The notes below the pieces were generated by a model, which did not search any database, was not told the origin of the DNA, and saw only the letters and a program-made list of their open reading frames with translations. Positions 34,011-45,140 of a DNA stretch of 64,000 bases are shown piece after piece (the stretch's first letter is position 1; every line of letters starts with the position of its first letter). Both the position numbers and the translations under genes were made by a program. The DNA lies in NCBI GenBank assembly GCA_009760855.2, contig WPIO01000006.1, positions 5,934,501-5,998,500 on the forward strand, given 5' to 3'. The stretch is from Cristatella mucedo (lineage: Eukaryota; Bryozoa; Phylactolaemata; Cristatellidae).

Positions 34011-34236
34011 GTCTACAGTGCTCATCTTCGTCGGCATACCTACGTGTATTGACATAGTATCTGCAGCCCGGTAACACCATTTCAATTCCATTCGACGAGC
34101 AACTGCTGAGTTTGTGTCGAATAAACACTAGGATTTTGTGCTGTGGTTTTTCATTAATTTGGAGGTCTTGGTCTACATAAATATCTTTCGGGTTTTGCCC
34201 CTACATAAAAAGTTGTATAGGCCTTGCCCCTATATG

Positions 34237-34393
34237 AAAATCCTGGCTTCACCACTGGGTGAATGTGTGTGTTTGTGTATATATAATATATATAATTCAT
34301 TTATATAGCGCCCCAAGAGAACTTAATCTCTATTCAGATGCTTCACAATGAATTATATATTATATATAAAATCCTGGCTTCACCACTGGGTGA

Positions 34394-34403
<10 letters not shown>
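34237..34403 (-). mobile_element. Truncated SINE-1 between 36-bp direct repeats
   Basis: A ~60-bp SINE-1 tail fragment (34291-34350, - strand) is flanked by two copies of a 36-bp sequence starting AAAATCCTGGCTTCACCACT (34237-34272 and 34368-34403). The duplication resembles an unusually long target-site duplication or a local duplication. Confidence 0.7.

Positions 34404-34444
<41 letters not shown>
34397..34444. repeat. (GT)n microsatellite
   Basis: About 24 GT dinucleotides. Confidence 0.96.
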
Positions 34445-34445
<1 letters not shown>

Positions 34446-34916
34446 ATATATGAGTGTGCCAGTGTGTAGCCGAACGACACTCATTGAGCTGCTTGAGTGA
34501 GACCAAACAAACATTTCTCCTCTATGTTGATTACCCCTCCTCCAACGATGACGTCAAGTCACTTATTGCAGTGTGCTATCTCAATACCTGCTCCAGATGC
34601 CCCCCTCCGACACACGACGACCTGCACCGGAATCGCCTTGTAAGCTGTACGCTGTGGAGTGGCAGGGGCAACTAAAAAAAATACATTCGCAAGAAGGCAA
34701 GCACTTGCCTGTCGGTACTGATTTACTGTCTTTCTAGTGCTCATTAGGTCAGTCTTTCTAGTGCTCATTAGGTCAGGCAGAAAGCTACTTAGCTTGTTGC
34801 TTAGTTGCAAGCTGCTTAGTTGGCATGCTGCCACTGGGCACGTGGGCCTGTAAACTCTAGTCATGTTCTCTGTGTGCCGCACGAGTTGAATCAACGACGA
34901 GACATACGAGTGACTG

Positions 34917-35060
34917 TGGCTGGATTGGTCCAGCGGTTAAGGTGCTCGCCCCGGCCAAGGTTTGTCTGGCTGAGGTCGTGGGCTCGAGCCCCAGAGCCTA
35001 TGTGAAGCCCCTGAATAGAGATTAAGTTCTCTTGGGGTGCTATACAAACGAATTATATTG
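34917..35060 (+). mobile_element. SINE-1 copy
   Basis: Well preserved: GGATTGGTCCAGCGGTTAAG, box B GGGCTCGAGCCCC, tail AGAGATTAAGTTCTCTTGGG then GCTATACAAACGAATTAT. Confidence 0.88.
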
Positions 35061-35299
35061 TATTTTATGACCCGACTACACTCTAATGTAGATTGCCATC
35101 GTGGTTCGATCCTTCAGCTCGCAGGCCCTGACCATGTCTTTCCATCAAGCTGTGTTTCTGAGAGCCTATCCCTGACCCTTTCTATGTGGCTTCCCTCACC
35201 TACAGATTATAATGGTGGAAATTAGGCTGCAAAAGGTTTATCCCATGTTGAAACTAAAGTAACACGATAAGCGGTATAGAATGCTCGCCTCGATCAAGG

Positions 35300-35460
35300 T
35301 CTAGTGAGCCGTGATGGCACACTAGGCAAGGCGGTTGCTTTTCACGACCTCGATCCCGAGGTCGTGGGTTCGAATCCTGCAGTGGGTGATTCTTTATCGC
35401 TGCTGCAAGCGGTGGTGATAGCCGTAGAGGCTCTTCTGTCACTAAATAAAAGAGACTGTT
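35300..35460 (+). mobile_element. SINE-2, best-preserved copy
   Basis: Box-A-like CACTAGGCAAGGCGG, a perfect short hairpin (CACGACCTCG...CGAGGTCGTG) like the long variable arm of Leu/Ser-type tRNAs, then box B GGGTTCGAATCC. The 3' part has TCTTTATCGCTGCTGCAAGC and GGTGGTGATAGCCGTAGAGG. It differs wholly from SINE-1 outside the tRNA half. Confidence 0.75.
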
Positions 35461-35484
35461 CAATCAACTAGTATTTATTTACTT

Positions 35485-35597
35485 AAGGTCAAGGTGAATG
35501 TATTCGATGATAGAGTTTGTGAGCTCGAACCCCGCACATGTGAAGCGCCCTAACAGATATTTTTTCTCTTATGGCGCTATACAAATGAATTATATAT
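35485..35597 (+). mobile_element. Diverged SINE-1 copy
   Basis: GAGCTCGAACCCC box B and tail ending GGCGCTATACAAATGAATTA. The AGAGATT core has changed to AGATATTTTT. Confidence 0.65.
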
Positions 35598-36126
35598 TGT
35601 GTGTATTAGAATTAATAGGGCCTGCAGAGATGCGGAATCATTGGAATTCACAGCCAATGCACATGACTTAAGACAGATTTAAAGTCGAGCATTGTGGGAT
35701 GAGCCTAAGCTGGCCGTTGTTGAAGCTAGCCGACTCTTGACAACAGGAGCACCTTTTCGTCGGCCATACCACCACTGCACTACCCGTGAATAGGAGTCCT
35801 CTGCCTTCGGTACAGCAAAATAACAGCTCCCCATTATTTTTAATTTATGCAAACGGCTACGAGCTGGCGTCCACAATGTGGACAGCCGATAGCAAGCCCA
35901 AGCTGGCTGTAGCGATATTTATTTGCTATTTCATGTTATTCACTGTGTGTCGGTGCTTTGAGTATCTCATAATCCGAAGGCTTTTGCTTTATACGCCGCC
36001 ATCAAAGCTAACTTACTGTCATTTGCTTTACAATGAAGCGGCATTTCGCGATTGATCTGATTGGTTGTTAAATTATAACTTCTTAGTCTTCAAATCTAAG
36101 CCTGAAGAAGATCCTCGATTCTCCCT

Positions 36127-36171
36127 CCGCCTCTCTCTCTCTCTCTGTCTCTCTCTCTGTCTCTGTCTCTG

Positions 36172-36234
<63 letters not shown>

Positions 36235-36260
36235 CTCTCTCTCTCCTCTCTCTCTCTCTT
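36127..36260. repeat. (CT)n compound microsatellite
   Basis: CT dinucleotides with GTCTCT and CCTCT interruptions. Confidence 0.95.
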
Positions 36261-36365
36261 ACAAGCTTCCCAGTGAGGACATTCTTCTTTGCTAGTCCTG
36301 ATGAAGTAGTCCGCAAACTCCATTTAAAGTTAGAAGAAGGCAGAGCCTTTCTAAACGTGCCTTAA

Positions 36366-36905
36366 ATGAGTACCCTTACTGTAGGAGCCATTTTTCTTAC
36401 AAATCTAGCTTTATTGGCTCCAGGCAGTAGCTTTCATTTAGTATCGCTCCACCTACTTTTCGGAATGTATGTGTTTAACTATACCTCGTACAAACCTCAA
36501 ATCCTTTGGAGACCGTTCCTTAGTTCATGTGCTCCCAAAGCCTGTAAGTCACTCCCGACCTGTGTGACGACATTTCCTGACTTTTCCACATTTAAAAAGA
36601 AACCAAAAATGCGTCTATTTATGACAGCATTTAGTTAGTCCCTGTGATTCATCCTTTATGTGCTTATGCGTACTTACACTGCTGAATGCTGCCACTGATC
36701 ACACTTGCATGCTGACCCTGTGCATGCCATCCCTAACCATGTTATTCTTGTTGTTTATTGAGCATGCTACCACTAACCATTCGATCGTGTTTCCTTTGCA
36801 GCAATATATATATATAATATGTAAAGTACCTAGAAAGAGATTGAGTTCTCTGAGGGTACTTTATCAAAATGTATTATTATTAATATTATTAATATTATTA
36901 GCTAG
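36366..36905 (+). mobile_element. LINE-A 3' end
   Basis: C-terminal coding remnants (LWRPFLSSCAPKACKSLP), 3' UTR, core GAAAGAGATTGAGTTCTCTG and TTA/TTAATA tail. Confidence 0.82.
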
Positions 36906-37324
36906 CTCTATCGGGGCTCTAGGCAGATATTGGCTAATTCGGCTGGCTAGCTGGCATCTTCCTGCAGCAGATCTCTGAGTTGGACAGATTGGCAGCAGAC
37001 TTACTGACCACTTACTTTACCAGTGAACCTGCAATTGTTCAAGACCAAATCGATGCGCTTGATAGCAACCCATCAGTCCAACTTTAGGATGCAGTGAAAG
37101 TGCACGGCAGATTGGGCAAAGCCCTGCAAGTTAGGCCTTGCTGAAAGCGTGGCTGGAAGCAGACGTTGATGGTGTTGCTAGCTTTGCAACTGCCACTCCC
37201 ACCAGCTAGGCTACCCCTTAGCGAGTCTATCAATCAATCCTATTGGCCTCTACATTAGAGCTCCCACGTCAGCAGCTGTTCGGTTTTTGCCGTTAATGAA
37301 GCAGCCTTTGACAGTATTTAAGCC

Positions 37325-37400
37325 CAGCCCACATTACCCAGCCCACCTTACTCAGCTCATCATACCAAGCCCACCTTACTCAGCCCACCTTACCCTCGAT
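37325..37400. repeat. Short imperfect tandem repeat
   Basis: Four to five imperfect ~15-20-bp units of CAGCCCACCTTACT. 36906-37740 otherwise holds nothing I recognise. Confidence 0.7.
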
Positions 37401-37739
37401 CAGGTAATTGAGCACCTGCGAGCTGGAGAAGGAATGACAGCCCGTACGTGGTACGTGTGACTCAGGCTGACGCTAATTGTGGGCTGGGGCAGAAGTTGCA
37501 TGGACGGCACTGCCAGCAATGCTGTGTGCAGCACACGTCGCCCTTTTTCTAGATGAGCATCTGCCAAGCAGGGAGAGCCGACTTCTCCGGTGTAACATCA
37601 CTGTCTCCTGGCACCGGCTGTTGGCTCTAAGTCTTGTTCGGATGCCACTGTCCCCTATTAGTATTTGACGATTTCATGTTAATTGTGATTAAGAAACTTG
37701 AACCTCGTGTGCCAAATGTGTGCCTGGCTTGATTAGTTT

Positions 37740-37885
37740 ACTCTTGCGGCTCACAGTGCATTGCATAACTCACGGTACAGAAAGCTGCTCAGGCCGTGGT
37801 GAGCTATACAACACACTCCTGCGTAACACCCACATTGTCTTTGTGACTTTGTGGAGTTACAGACAGATACACACCCGATGAAATA
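37740..37885 (+). mobile_element. LINE-B 3' tail
   Basis: Ends ACACCCACATTGTCTTTGTG then ACTTTGTGGAGTTACAGACA. Confidence 0.72.
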
Positions 37886-38139
37886 TTCTCCTATGCTGTC
37901 AACTACTATTATTTAAAAGTTGTGCCCAAGTCATCACATGCATGTCTCATCAAGTTTGTAGAAGCATCCGTGAATAGTGGAACATCAGACCCTTCAAATC
38001 GAGGCTGTTACAAAATAACTTCATTGACCCTTCAACTCCTTTGTCCAACGCGCCCAACTGGTTGAAATCTAAAAACCGACGCAGGCCAATGTTCTGAATG
38101 AGTGTGCTCCCCGAGTAAGCATATTAAGCACTTTCACCC

Positions 38140-38255
38140 TGATGGTAATAGTAATAATTACAATAATAATACATTTTTATAGCATCCTCAGATAACTTAA
38201 TGTCTTTCTAGGCACTTTACATTTGCTGATTGAATGGTGACCTATAATTTGCTGC
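38140..38255 (-). mobile_element. LINE-A 3' tail
   Basis: TAA/TTA tail and - strand core AAAGACATTAAGTTATCTGA. Confidence 0.7.
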
Positions 38256-38279
38256 AGACGTTGAACTAGTTAGTGCTAC

Positions 38280-39180
38280 TACAGCAAGCACGACCAAGCG
38301 TCACTAAGCATACGAAAGATCAGGAATTATGACTGTCCATCGACTGGCATATGAAAAGTGCTGTAGACCGTATCCATCAGCTCTAGCTAAAGTCGAGAAT
38401 ATCTTTTTGTAAGCACTGATGGGATCACAGATGCGTAATCCAAAAATGCTGATGTCTACCATCAACCATCTTCTTAACTGTCCCCAGGTCAGCATCTTAC
38501 CTTAGTGATGCTTGCAATCTATGGGATCGTTTTTCTAGCTTATCAGTTAGGAAGGTGGATAAAACCAGAAAGTCAGCTAGGAACTGTGCTGGGCACTTCA
38601 ACCAGAGTTTCTTGCTCTATATAAATGTCCATCTTTAAGTTTACTTCCTGCCTCCTCTCAAAGTTAATGTCACTAACTAAGAAGGCTACTTAAGCTCTCA
38701 AGATCCCACAGGAACTGCTCTTCTTCTGATATGATACTTGATTCACTGCGGCCGTGAAATGCTAACATAATAAAATAGCTGTCTACCTATACCTCGTACA
38801 AACCTCTAATCCTTTGGAGACCGTGCCTTTCGTTTGCATGCTCCCAAAGCCTTTAAGTCACTCCCGACTTGTGTCACGACATCTCATGACTTATCCACAT
38901 TTAAGATGAAGCTAAAACACGTTCATTTTTACAGCATTTAGTGGATCCCGGTGATTCGTTCTTTATGTGCTTATGCGTGCTGACACTGCGCGTGCTGCCA
39001 GTAACCATACTTGTATGCTGACCCTGTGCATTCCATCCTTAATCGTGTTATTCATGTTGTTTATTGATCATGCTACCATTAACCGTTCGATCGTGCTTCC
39101 TTTGCTGCAAATGTAAAGTGCCTAGAAGGAGATTGAGTTCTCTGAGGGCACTTTATCTAATAAATTGTTATTATTATGTC
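38280..39180 (+). mobile_element. LINE-A with large internal deletion
   Basis: The linker region (ACCATCAACCATCTTCTTAA, shared with 10260) and the RT start (AAGAAGGCTACTTAAG) are followed directly by the C-terminal end (CCTCGTACAAACCTC) and tail AAGGAGATTGAGTTCTCTGA. The RT core is missing. Confidence 0.72.
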
Positions 39181-39395
39181 CTTAGCCTAATGTTTTGCCC
39201 TAGTATCCTCAGCCTAGTCAGGCATTTCAGAGCGTATATGTCAACGGTCATCAAGTGAGCCGTTGAAGTATTAGCAACACCGGTAATCTATTCTGATTCC
39301 ATGTCTTTTCATAGTTTATTCTTGTCCTCCAGCTAATGTGACAATCAAGCACATTTTAGGAATCTGCTTTTATGCACATGACATACAGATGTTGC

Positions 39396-39730
39396 TGATT
39401 TAACAGCTTCATTTATGCAGTGACATAAGAGCCTTTTACGGTTATCATCAGCACTTCATTGGACAAAAAAGGATCAGCCACGTCATGACTTGAACCCATG
39501 GCGGCCGGGTCGTGAAGCTAAAACACCTCACCTGCTGGGCAAAGACCCAGTGGCAAAGCTTAGCTGATTTAACAGCCTCATTTATGTAGCAGCAGAAAAG
39601 CCTTTACAGCCATCACTACCACTTGCAGCGGCGAAAAAGAATCGCCCTCTGCAGGACTTGAACCCACGACCTCTGGTCCAAGAACAGAGACCGCCTTACC
39701 TCCTCGGCTAAGACCCAAAAACAGCTATAA
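39396..39730 (-). mobile_element. Two tandem SINE-2 copies
   Basis: Two - strand SINE-2 copies (about 39408-39540 and 39575-39715) are each preceded on the + strand by GCTGATTTAACAGC(T/C)TCATTTATG. This indicates a ~165-bp tandem duplication that included flanking sequence. Confidence 0.65.
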
Positions 39731-40428
39731 CTGTGCTTTGACCCCTCCCTGCCTTTCAGAACGTTTAACTTGCTTACCGCTCTTGCAGTATGCATCGCTG
39801 GCGTGTGCACTTGGATGGCAGGTTTCCGTTCGCCCCAGTGAACTGGTCTTGTTTTGTTCATGATTGTTTTGTATGCTTACCTGTACATATATTCAGTGCA
39901 TGTTACTTTGCCGAGATCCTACTAACCGTTAGCCGAGAGTGTGTTCCTGTTTTATTTTCCATGCTCGTCTAAACGTGATAACGTGCACGTCACTAATCAT
40001 TGGCTATTGATTCTCTTGATGTGAGCTGTAAAGCGCCTGGGTGGAGATTTAGTTCTCTGGGTATTGTACAATCGGCCTACTACTATTGTTATCATTATTA
40101 TTGTTATAGCAGCCAAAGTTCTCAATGTAAATGTCGATAAAACCAACTTACTACTTTTGGGCAAGCCTGGTATTAATTAATAAACTGACAAGACCAACCC
40201 TGAAATTGGGTTCAACCAGCTTGTCTTATGTAGCCTGTGCAAGGAATCTGGTTGTCCTGTTTATGAGATTAAGGCCACTTCATCTCCACACTCAACTCTA
40301 CTTACTTTCAGCAAGGCATAATTGCAAAACTTTGGTCTTCCTTAGGTAGAGATACCATAGCCAAGCTGGTCCATGCATTTGTGACATCCCATCTAGATTT
40401 CTGGGACTACTTGCAGGTCTCTCTTTCC

Positions 40429-40476
40429 ATGTCCACTTCCTGTCCATGTCCACTTCCTGTCCATGTCCACTTCCAG
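40429..40476. repeat. 17-bp tandem repeat, about 3 copies
   Basis: The unit CATGTCCACTTCCTGTC is repeated about three times. Confidence 0.9.
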
Positions 40477-40974
40477 TCCAATAAAATGGTTAAAGTACGT
40501 TCGACACCTGCAGCTATGTTTATCTGTCGTTATTTTTGTAGCTGCCACGTTATACCAATTATCACCCATTTGCACGGGCTCCCTTTCAATCAGCTTATCG
40601 ACTTCAAGGTTTTGTCACTCGCTTTTAGTTCCTTTCATTCTGTTGCTACGGCCTATTCATTTGAACTACTTTCCAACCAGGCTAGGCATCGTGCCACCAG
40701 CCAATTCGACTTAGCCGTGCCTCGAACCAGCCTCAAATCTTGTGGAGACCATGCACATGATGGCTTAGTTCATATGATCCCAAAGCCTTGAACTAGCCCC
40801 CCCCCTCCGACTGACGTCACGACATTCCCTGACTTGACCGCAATAAAAAGAAGCCCAAAGTCCTCGTGCTCCTCAAAACCACTGCTTTGACTGCATGCGT
40901 TTTCTTTTGTGTGCTCGTGCATACTGAAGAAGCATTCTGGATATAGGATATAGCGATCCCTGTTTTCGTTTAGT

Positions 40975-41027
40975 CGTCTTTTGTAAAAAGTGGTCTTTTG
41001 TAAAAAGTGGTCTTTTGTAAAAAGTGT
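40975..41027. repeat. 17-bp tandem repeat, 3 copies
   Basis: The unit GTCTTTTGTAAAAAGTG is repeated three times. Confidence 0.9.
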
Positions 41028-41164
41028 GAAAAGTACCCTTTCCAAATATTCGATTGTTGGATGCATTGTGTTAGTACTTTTTTTTGACATCCCCCTTCAG
41101 AATTCATTACAGCATTGTACCCTGAGGCACAAAAGTCTCCCACAGTCGACCCCCTCCCCGAAAG

Positions 41165-41328
41165 TAGACTGCTTTTATTGGTCCGGTGATTAAGGGGCTT
41201 GCCCCGACCAAGGTCATGGTTATTGTATTTATTGGCCGATATCGTGGGTTCGACCCCCGTGGCATATATGAAGCGACCGAATAGAGATCAAGTTCTCCTA
41301 GGGCGCTATATAATGGAATTATGTATTT
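41165..41328 (+). mobile_element. SINE-1 copy
   Basis: Head TTATTGGTCCGGTGATTAAG, box B GGGTTCGACCCCC and tail AGAGATCAAGTTCTCCTAGG. Confidence 0.8.
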
Positions 41329-41589
41329 TTTACAAATATAATTATTTTGTCTGCCTGCTCTCACCGAGCTTCCATGTGGTTTGCATCTTATCTGCACTAC
41401 CACATGCTGGCTTGACCAAGCAGTCATCATTAATTTGGACACTCGAGCTTAATCCGGATGCTCGACTCGAGGAGAAATTGGAGGAAGCACGCACGGGTTG
41501 GTAGCAGCCTTCGGGTGGCTGTGGCCTTCCGGGCTTGGAATATGCCCTGGCCCCCCCCCCCGTGTGTGGGCAGGGCCTGCCGTTCGTGG

Positions 41590-41955
41590 CCTCCGCTTAA
41601 AGACAGTTGGCGACAGAAGCTTTAGCTCTGCAGGTCCTAGACTGTAGAACTCGCTTCCACAATTCTTACGCAACGACATCTACTCTCCAACTGCCGACTA
41701 TGGCACATCTTTTTCAGCGGTCCTGAACTGCTACTTCTACGCTACTCACTGCCTCAACTGCTCTCCTAACTCTGCTATGCTTCCCACTTTCTCTTTGTTG
41801 CGTGAGACGAAGTCTGTTGGCTACCGAATGCGTACCGAAAGCCGCTTAGGCTGTGAGTGCGCTATACAAAACTCTCCTGCATAACACCCACATGGTCTTT
41901 TTGACTTTGTGGAGTTACGGACGGAGATACATTACATTACATTACATTACGCCCC
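41590..41955 (+). mobile_element. LINE-B 3' end with (ACATT)n tail
   Basis: Coding end as in 43080-43230, 3' UTR, then GTGGAGTTACGGACGGAGAT followed by four ACATT units (41929-41950). Confidence 0.85.
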
Positions 41956-42334
41956 TGGTGGGCGTGGTCTGCACCACTTGGCCGATGCCCTTGGATAGGG
42001 GGGGGGTGGTCTTCTGTGTCGGGCCTGCTGGGGGTGTTAGTTTGGCTCAGGCTGTGATATGTCGAAAAGCTGGTAGTGCGATAAGGGCAAAAGCTGTATA
42101 TTTTATGATTTACGATAATATTTTCACATCAAACTGAGTCAAATAACGAGTTGCTGCAAAGCTGTATCGCTTTAACTTTGGTCCTATGGAGACAGCCCAC
42201 TCACAAGACATTGGTCTGCTACCTCTATGTCTGTTACTGTGATCTTGGCAAGCCAGAGCCAGAGTCGTGGGAAAAGTTGTTTGAAAAAGAAGTTTTTCGT
42301 GCGTGCAACTAGGCACTTCGAAGCTATCTACGAA

Positions 42335-42425
42335 GCTTATAATAATAATAATGCACTTGATAAAGCGCCCTCAGAGAACTCAGTCTCTTTCTAGGTGCTC
42401 TACATATGCTTTCGCTGACCGCAGA
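42335..42425 (-). mobile_element. LINE-A 3' tail
   Basis: TTA tail, core GAAAGAGACTGAGTTCTCTG on the - strand. Confidence 0.78.
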
Positions 42426-42479
42426 AGAGACTATGTGTGCAGAAGCAGTTTGTATGAGCTTCTGTTGCACATGACGAAG

Positions 42480-43432
42480 TGCATCAAAATGTAACAGTTA
42501 AGAGAGACCTAAAACCGAACTGCTTCTCATAGGACACCCTAAGCATGTGGCTGGATTAAAAGGCTTTGCTGTTCTAATAGGTGATGCTATTGTGCGACCT
42601 TCACCACGTGCTCGTAATCTAGGTGTCGTGTTCGACAGCTGCCTCAATTTCAAAAGCTTCATTCAGAAGACTGCCTCTACAGCTAGCCATCACATCCGAT
42701 CCCTATCCAAGATTAGAAGTTGTCTCCCACAGTGGCTTGTAAAAAATTTAACTAGCTCTTTAGTTCTGTCTCAGCGTGATTATTGTAATTCCCTTTTGGC
42801 TGGGCTACCAAAGAAAGCTATTATGCCACTACAGCGGACTATGAATATGGCTGCAAGGCTGGTCTTCAAGTCCCAGCGGTTTGAGCACGTGTCACCTTTG
42901 CTGGAAGAGCTAGGATGGTTGCCGGTTGAGCAAAGGATACGGAGCAAAGTTCTTACGCTGACCCACAGGGCCCGCCACGGCTTGGCTCCTTCATACCTAG
43001 CTGAACTGCTGCATCAGTTTCAGCCTGTTCGCGCCCTGAGGTCATGTGTGGACAATAAATTAGCTGTCCCATTCCTCCACTTTAAGACAGTTGGCGACAG
43101 AAGCTTTAGCTCTGCAGGTCCTAGACTGTGGAACTCGCTTCCACAATTCTTACGCAACGACATCTACTCTCCTGCTGCCAACTATGGCACATCTTTTCCA
43201 GCTTTCCTGAACTGCTACTTCCATGCTACTCACTAAATCAACTGCTCTCCTGAGTCTGCTATGCTTCCCACTTTCTCTTTGTTGCGTGAGACGAAGTCTG
43301 TTGGCTACCGAATGCGTACCGAAAGCCGCTTAGGCTGTGAGTGCGCTATACAAAACTCTCATGCGTAACACCCACATGGTCTTTATGACTTTGTGGAGTT
43401 ACAGTGACGGAGATACATTATACATTAAAGGA
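42480..43432 (+). mobile_element. LINE-B, longest C-terminal copy
   Basis: An open frame of 229 codons (42547-43236) covers the C-terminal part of the ORF2-type polyprotein after the RT palm. It reads LGVVFDSCLNFKSFI, then RDYCNSLLAGLP, NMAARLVFKSQRFEHVSPLL, LGWLPVEQRIRSKVL, LAPSYLAELL and SAGPRLWNSLPQFLRNDIYS. These are the standard landmarks after RT in the L2/CR1/Rex1 group. The ~195-bp 3' UTR ends GTGGAGTTACAGTGACGGAG then ATACATTA. No RT core is present, so it cannot move itself. Confidence 0.88.
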
Positions 43433-43631
43433 CGTGTCTTAGGCAGACTGGCGTGCTAGCTGTCGCTGCCATCCGGGAAATGCCGTGCTGGCTTGCATTG
43501 GCTTTGGTGGCTCGGGGCGTCCCTCCTTTTCTGCTTACTGCTTGGCTGATGCCTCATTTGACAGCATCCTCTTGACCCATGCGACATCGTTGCTGCTGCC
43601 TGTATGCTTGTAATGATTTCATTCGCTGTAG

Positions 43632-43788
43632 TACTCTTTCAAGAATGACAAGAGATCGTTCGGCGATCAGCAGCTACAGCTATGCCTGTTCGCTGCTCTG
43701 GCCAGCTTGTTGCTGTACCGAGTAGAAGCCCATAGCACGGCTTCTCAGTCACAGCTGTTGAAGTTCACCGATCCGTCTGCTCCTTCAG
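43632..43788 (+). CDS. Nucleotide-sugar transporter 2, coding exon 2 of 3
   Basis: Encodes residues 229-280 and the first base of codon 281. The acceptor is ATTTCATTCGCTGTAG and the donor TTCAG|GTGAGT (phase 1). It starts YSFKNDKRSFGDQQLQLCLF, nearly identical to transporter 1 exon 2. The next helix is AALASLLLYRVE, and a polar loop follows that is 13 codons shorter than in the paralog and unrelated to it. Entry phase 0 and exit phase 1 match transporter 1 exactly. Confidence 0.88.
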
Positions 43789-43799
43789 GTGAGTCACTC

Positions 43800-44640
43800 G
43801 ATCACAAAGTTTGTGGCAGTATGCACAGTGTCAGCACGCATAAGCACGTAAAGAACGAATCACATGGACTCATTAAAAGCTGTGATAAATTGGTGCATTT
43901 TTAGTTTCTTTTTAAATGTGGTCAAGTCAGGGGATGTCGTGACACAAGTCAGGAGTGAGTTCCAGGCTTTGGGAGCATACGAACTAAAGGCACGGGTACT
44001 GAGTGTCATCCGCATAGAAGTGAAAGCCTAGATTGTGCTTGGCAATCACATCAGCAAGAGGCAGGGTATAAACCGTGAAAAGAACCGGACCTAGCACGGA
44101 GCCCTGAGGTACTCCATATTTCAGAGGTACTTCAGATGATCTTTGTCCATTCACGTCAATACTCTGGAGTCTCCCACTGAGATAGCACCTGAACCACTGC
44201 AGAGCAGTGCCAGTGATGCCCAGGCGAGATGAGAGGCGCTCTAGAAGAACTTTGTGATCGAAGGTATCAAAAGCTGCCGAAAGATCAAGCAAAACAAGCA
44301 GAGACACTCTACCCATGTCTGCATTCCTAAGTAGGTCATTGTATGCCCGAAGCAATGCTGACTCTGTGGAGTGATTAGCTCTAAAGCCAGACCAGAACTT
44401 ACTAGCAAGGTGTGAGGCTTCGATATACGAGTTCAGCTGGTCCGCCACGACCCGTTCGAGTGTCTTTGATAGGAATGGTAGAAGGGAAACTGGGCGGTAG
44501 TTGCTCAAGTTCTCTTGGTCAAGTGTAGCTTTCTTGAGAAGTGGCCTGACTACAGCTTTTTTGAAAGGTGCTGGGATATGACCTGAGGCTAATGACATAT
44601 TAATTATGTTAGTTAAGCATAGTAGTGAAAGCCGAGATCG
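43800..44640 (-). mobile_element. LINE-A with open RT frame
   Basis: The - strand frame 43984-44598 (204 codons) covers most of an L2/CR1-type reverse transcriptase: [95 protein letters not shown] and the catalytic FHFYADDTQ, where it breaks. It then jumps to 3' sequence (43800-43980; TPDFKLKKN region), so the part after YADD is deleted. This is the best RT palm in the window. Confidence 0.88.
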
Positions 44641-45072
44641 TGCTTGGCCATCAATGCGGCAAGAGGGAAGGTATAAATTGTGAAAATAAGGGGACCAAGC
44701 ACAGACCCCTGAGGTACTCTGTACTCAAGTGCTTCATGGGATGATGTTTGTCCATTCACATCAATACTCTGGAGTCTCCCACTGAGATAGACCTAAATGA
44801 TTGCAGTGCAGTGTCAGTGATTCCTAGGCGAGATGTGATGCATTCAAGAAGGACTTTGTTATAAATAGTATCAAACACTGCCGAAAGGTTAAGCAGAACA
44901 AGCAGAGAGGCTTTACCCAAGTCTGCATTTCTAAGGTCGCTATACACCCGAAGAAAGGCTGCCTCTGTGGGGCGATTAGCTCTCAAACCAGACTGAAATT
45001 TACTGGCCAGGTTTGAGGCCTCAATATACGACTTTAGCTGGTCTGCCACAACTCTTTCCAGTGTCTTTGACG
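44615..45072 (-). mobile_element. LINE-A RT fragment, second copy
   Basis: The - strand frame 44756-45049 reads ADQLKSYIEASNLASKFQSG, FDTIYNKVLLECITSRLGIT and, after a frameshift, the GVPQGS and FHYY-type boxes. It lies directly 5' of the previous copy in the same orientation. Confidence 0.8.
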
Positions 45073-45140
45073 TTGAGCTGGTTTAGTCCAGCGCTTAAGG
45101 TTGCTCGCCCCGACCAAGGCCTGGCTGAGGTCGTGGACTG
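45065..45140 (+). mobile_element. SINE-1 head fragment
   Basis: GAGCTGGTTTAGTCCAGCGC through AGGTCGTGGAC. It lacks the tail. Confidence 0.75.

Larger units (their letters stand above)
39280..41095 (+). mobile_element. LINE-A mosaic, interrupted by SINE-2 copies
   Basis: 39305-39405 reads a decayed RT stretch ending FYAHDIQM (from the YADDTQ box). Two SINE-2 copies follow, then a 3' tail at 39980-40110 (GGTGGAGATTTAGTTCTCTG). A further LINE-A C-terminal region (40120-40870; TNLLLLGKPG) comes next. Short tandem repeats occur at 40429-40476 and 40975-41027. Confidence 0.6.
33095..43631 (+). other. Intron 1 of transporter 2
   Basis: 10,537 bp, GT-AG, more than six times the matching intron of transporter 1. 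The added length is mainly LINE-A, LINE-B, SINE-1 and SINE-2 insertions (listed) plus GT and CT microsatellites. Confidence 0.85.
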
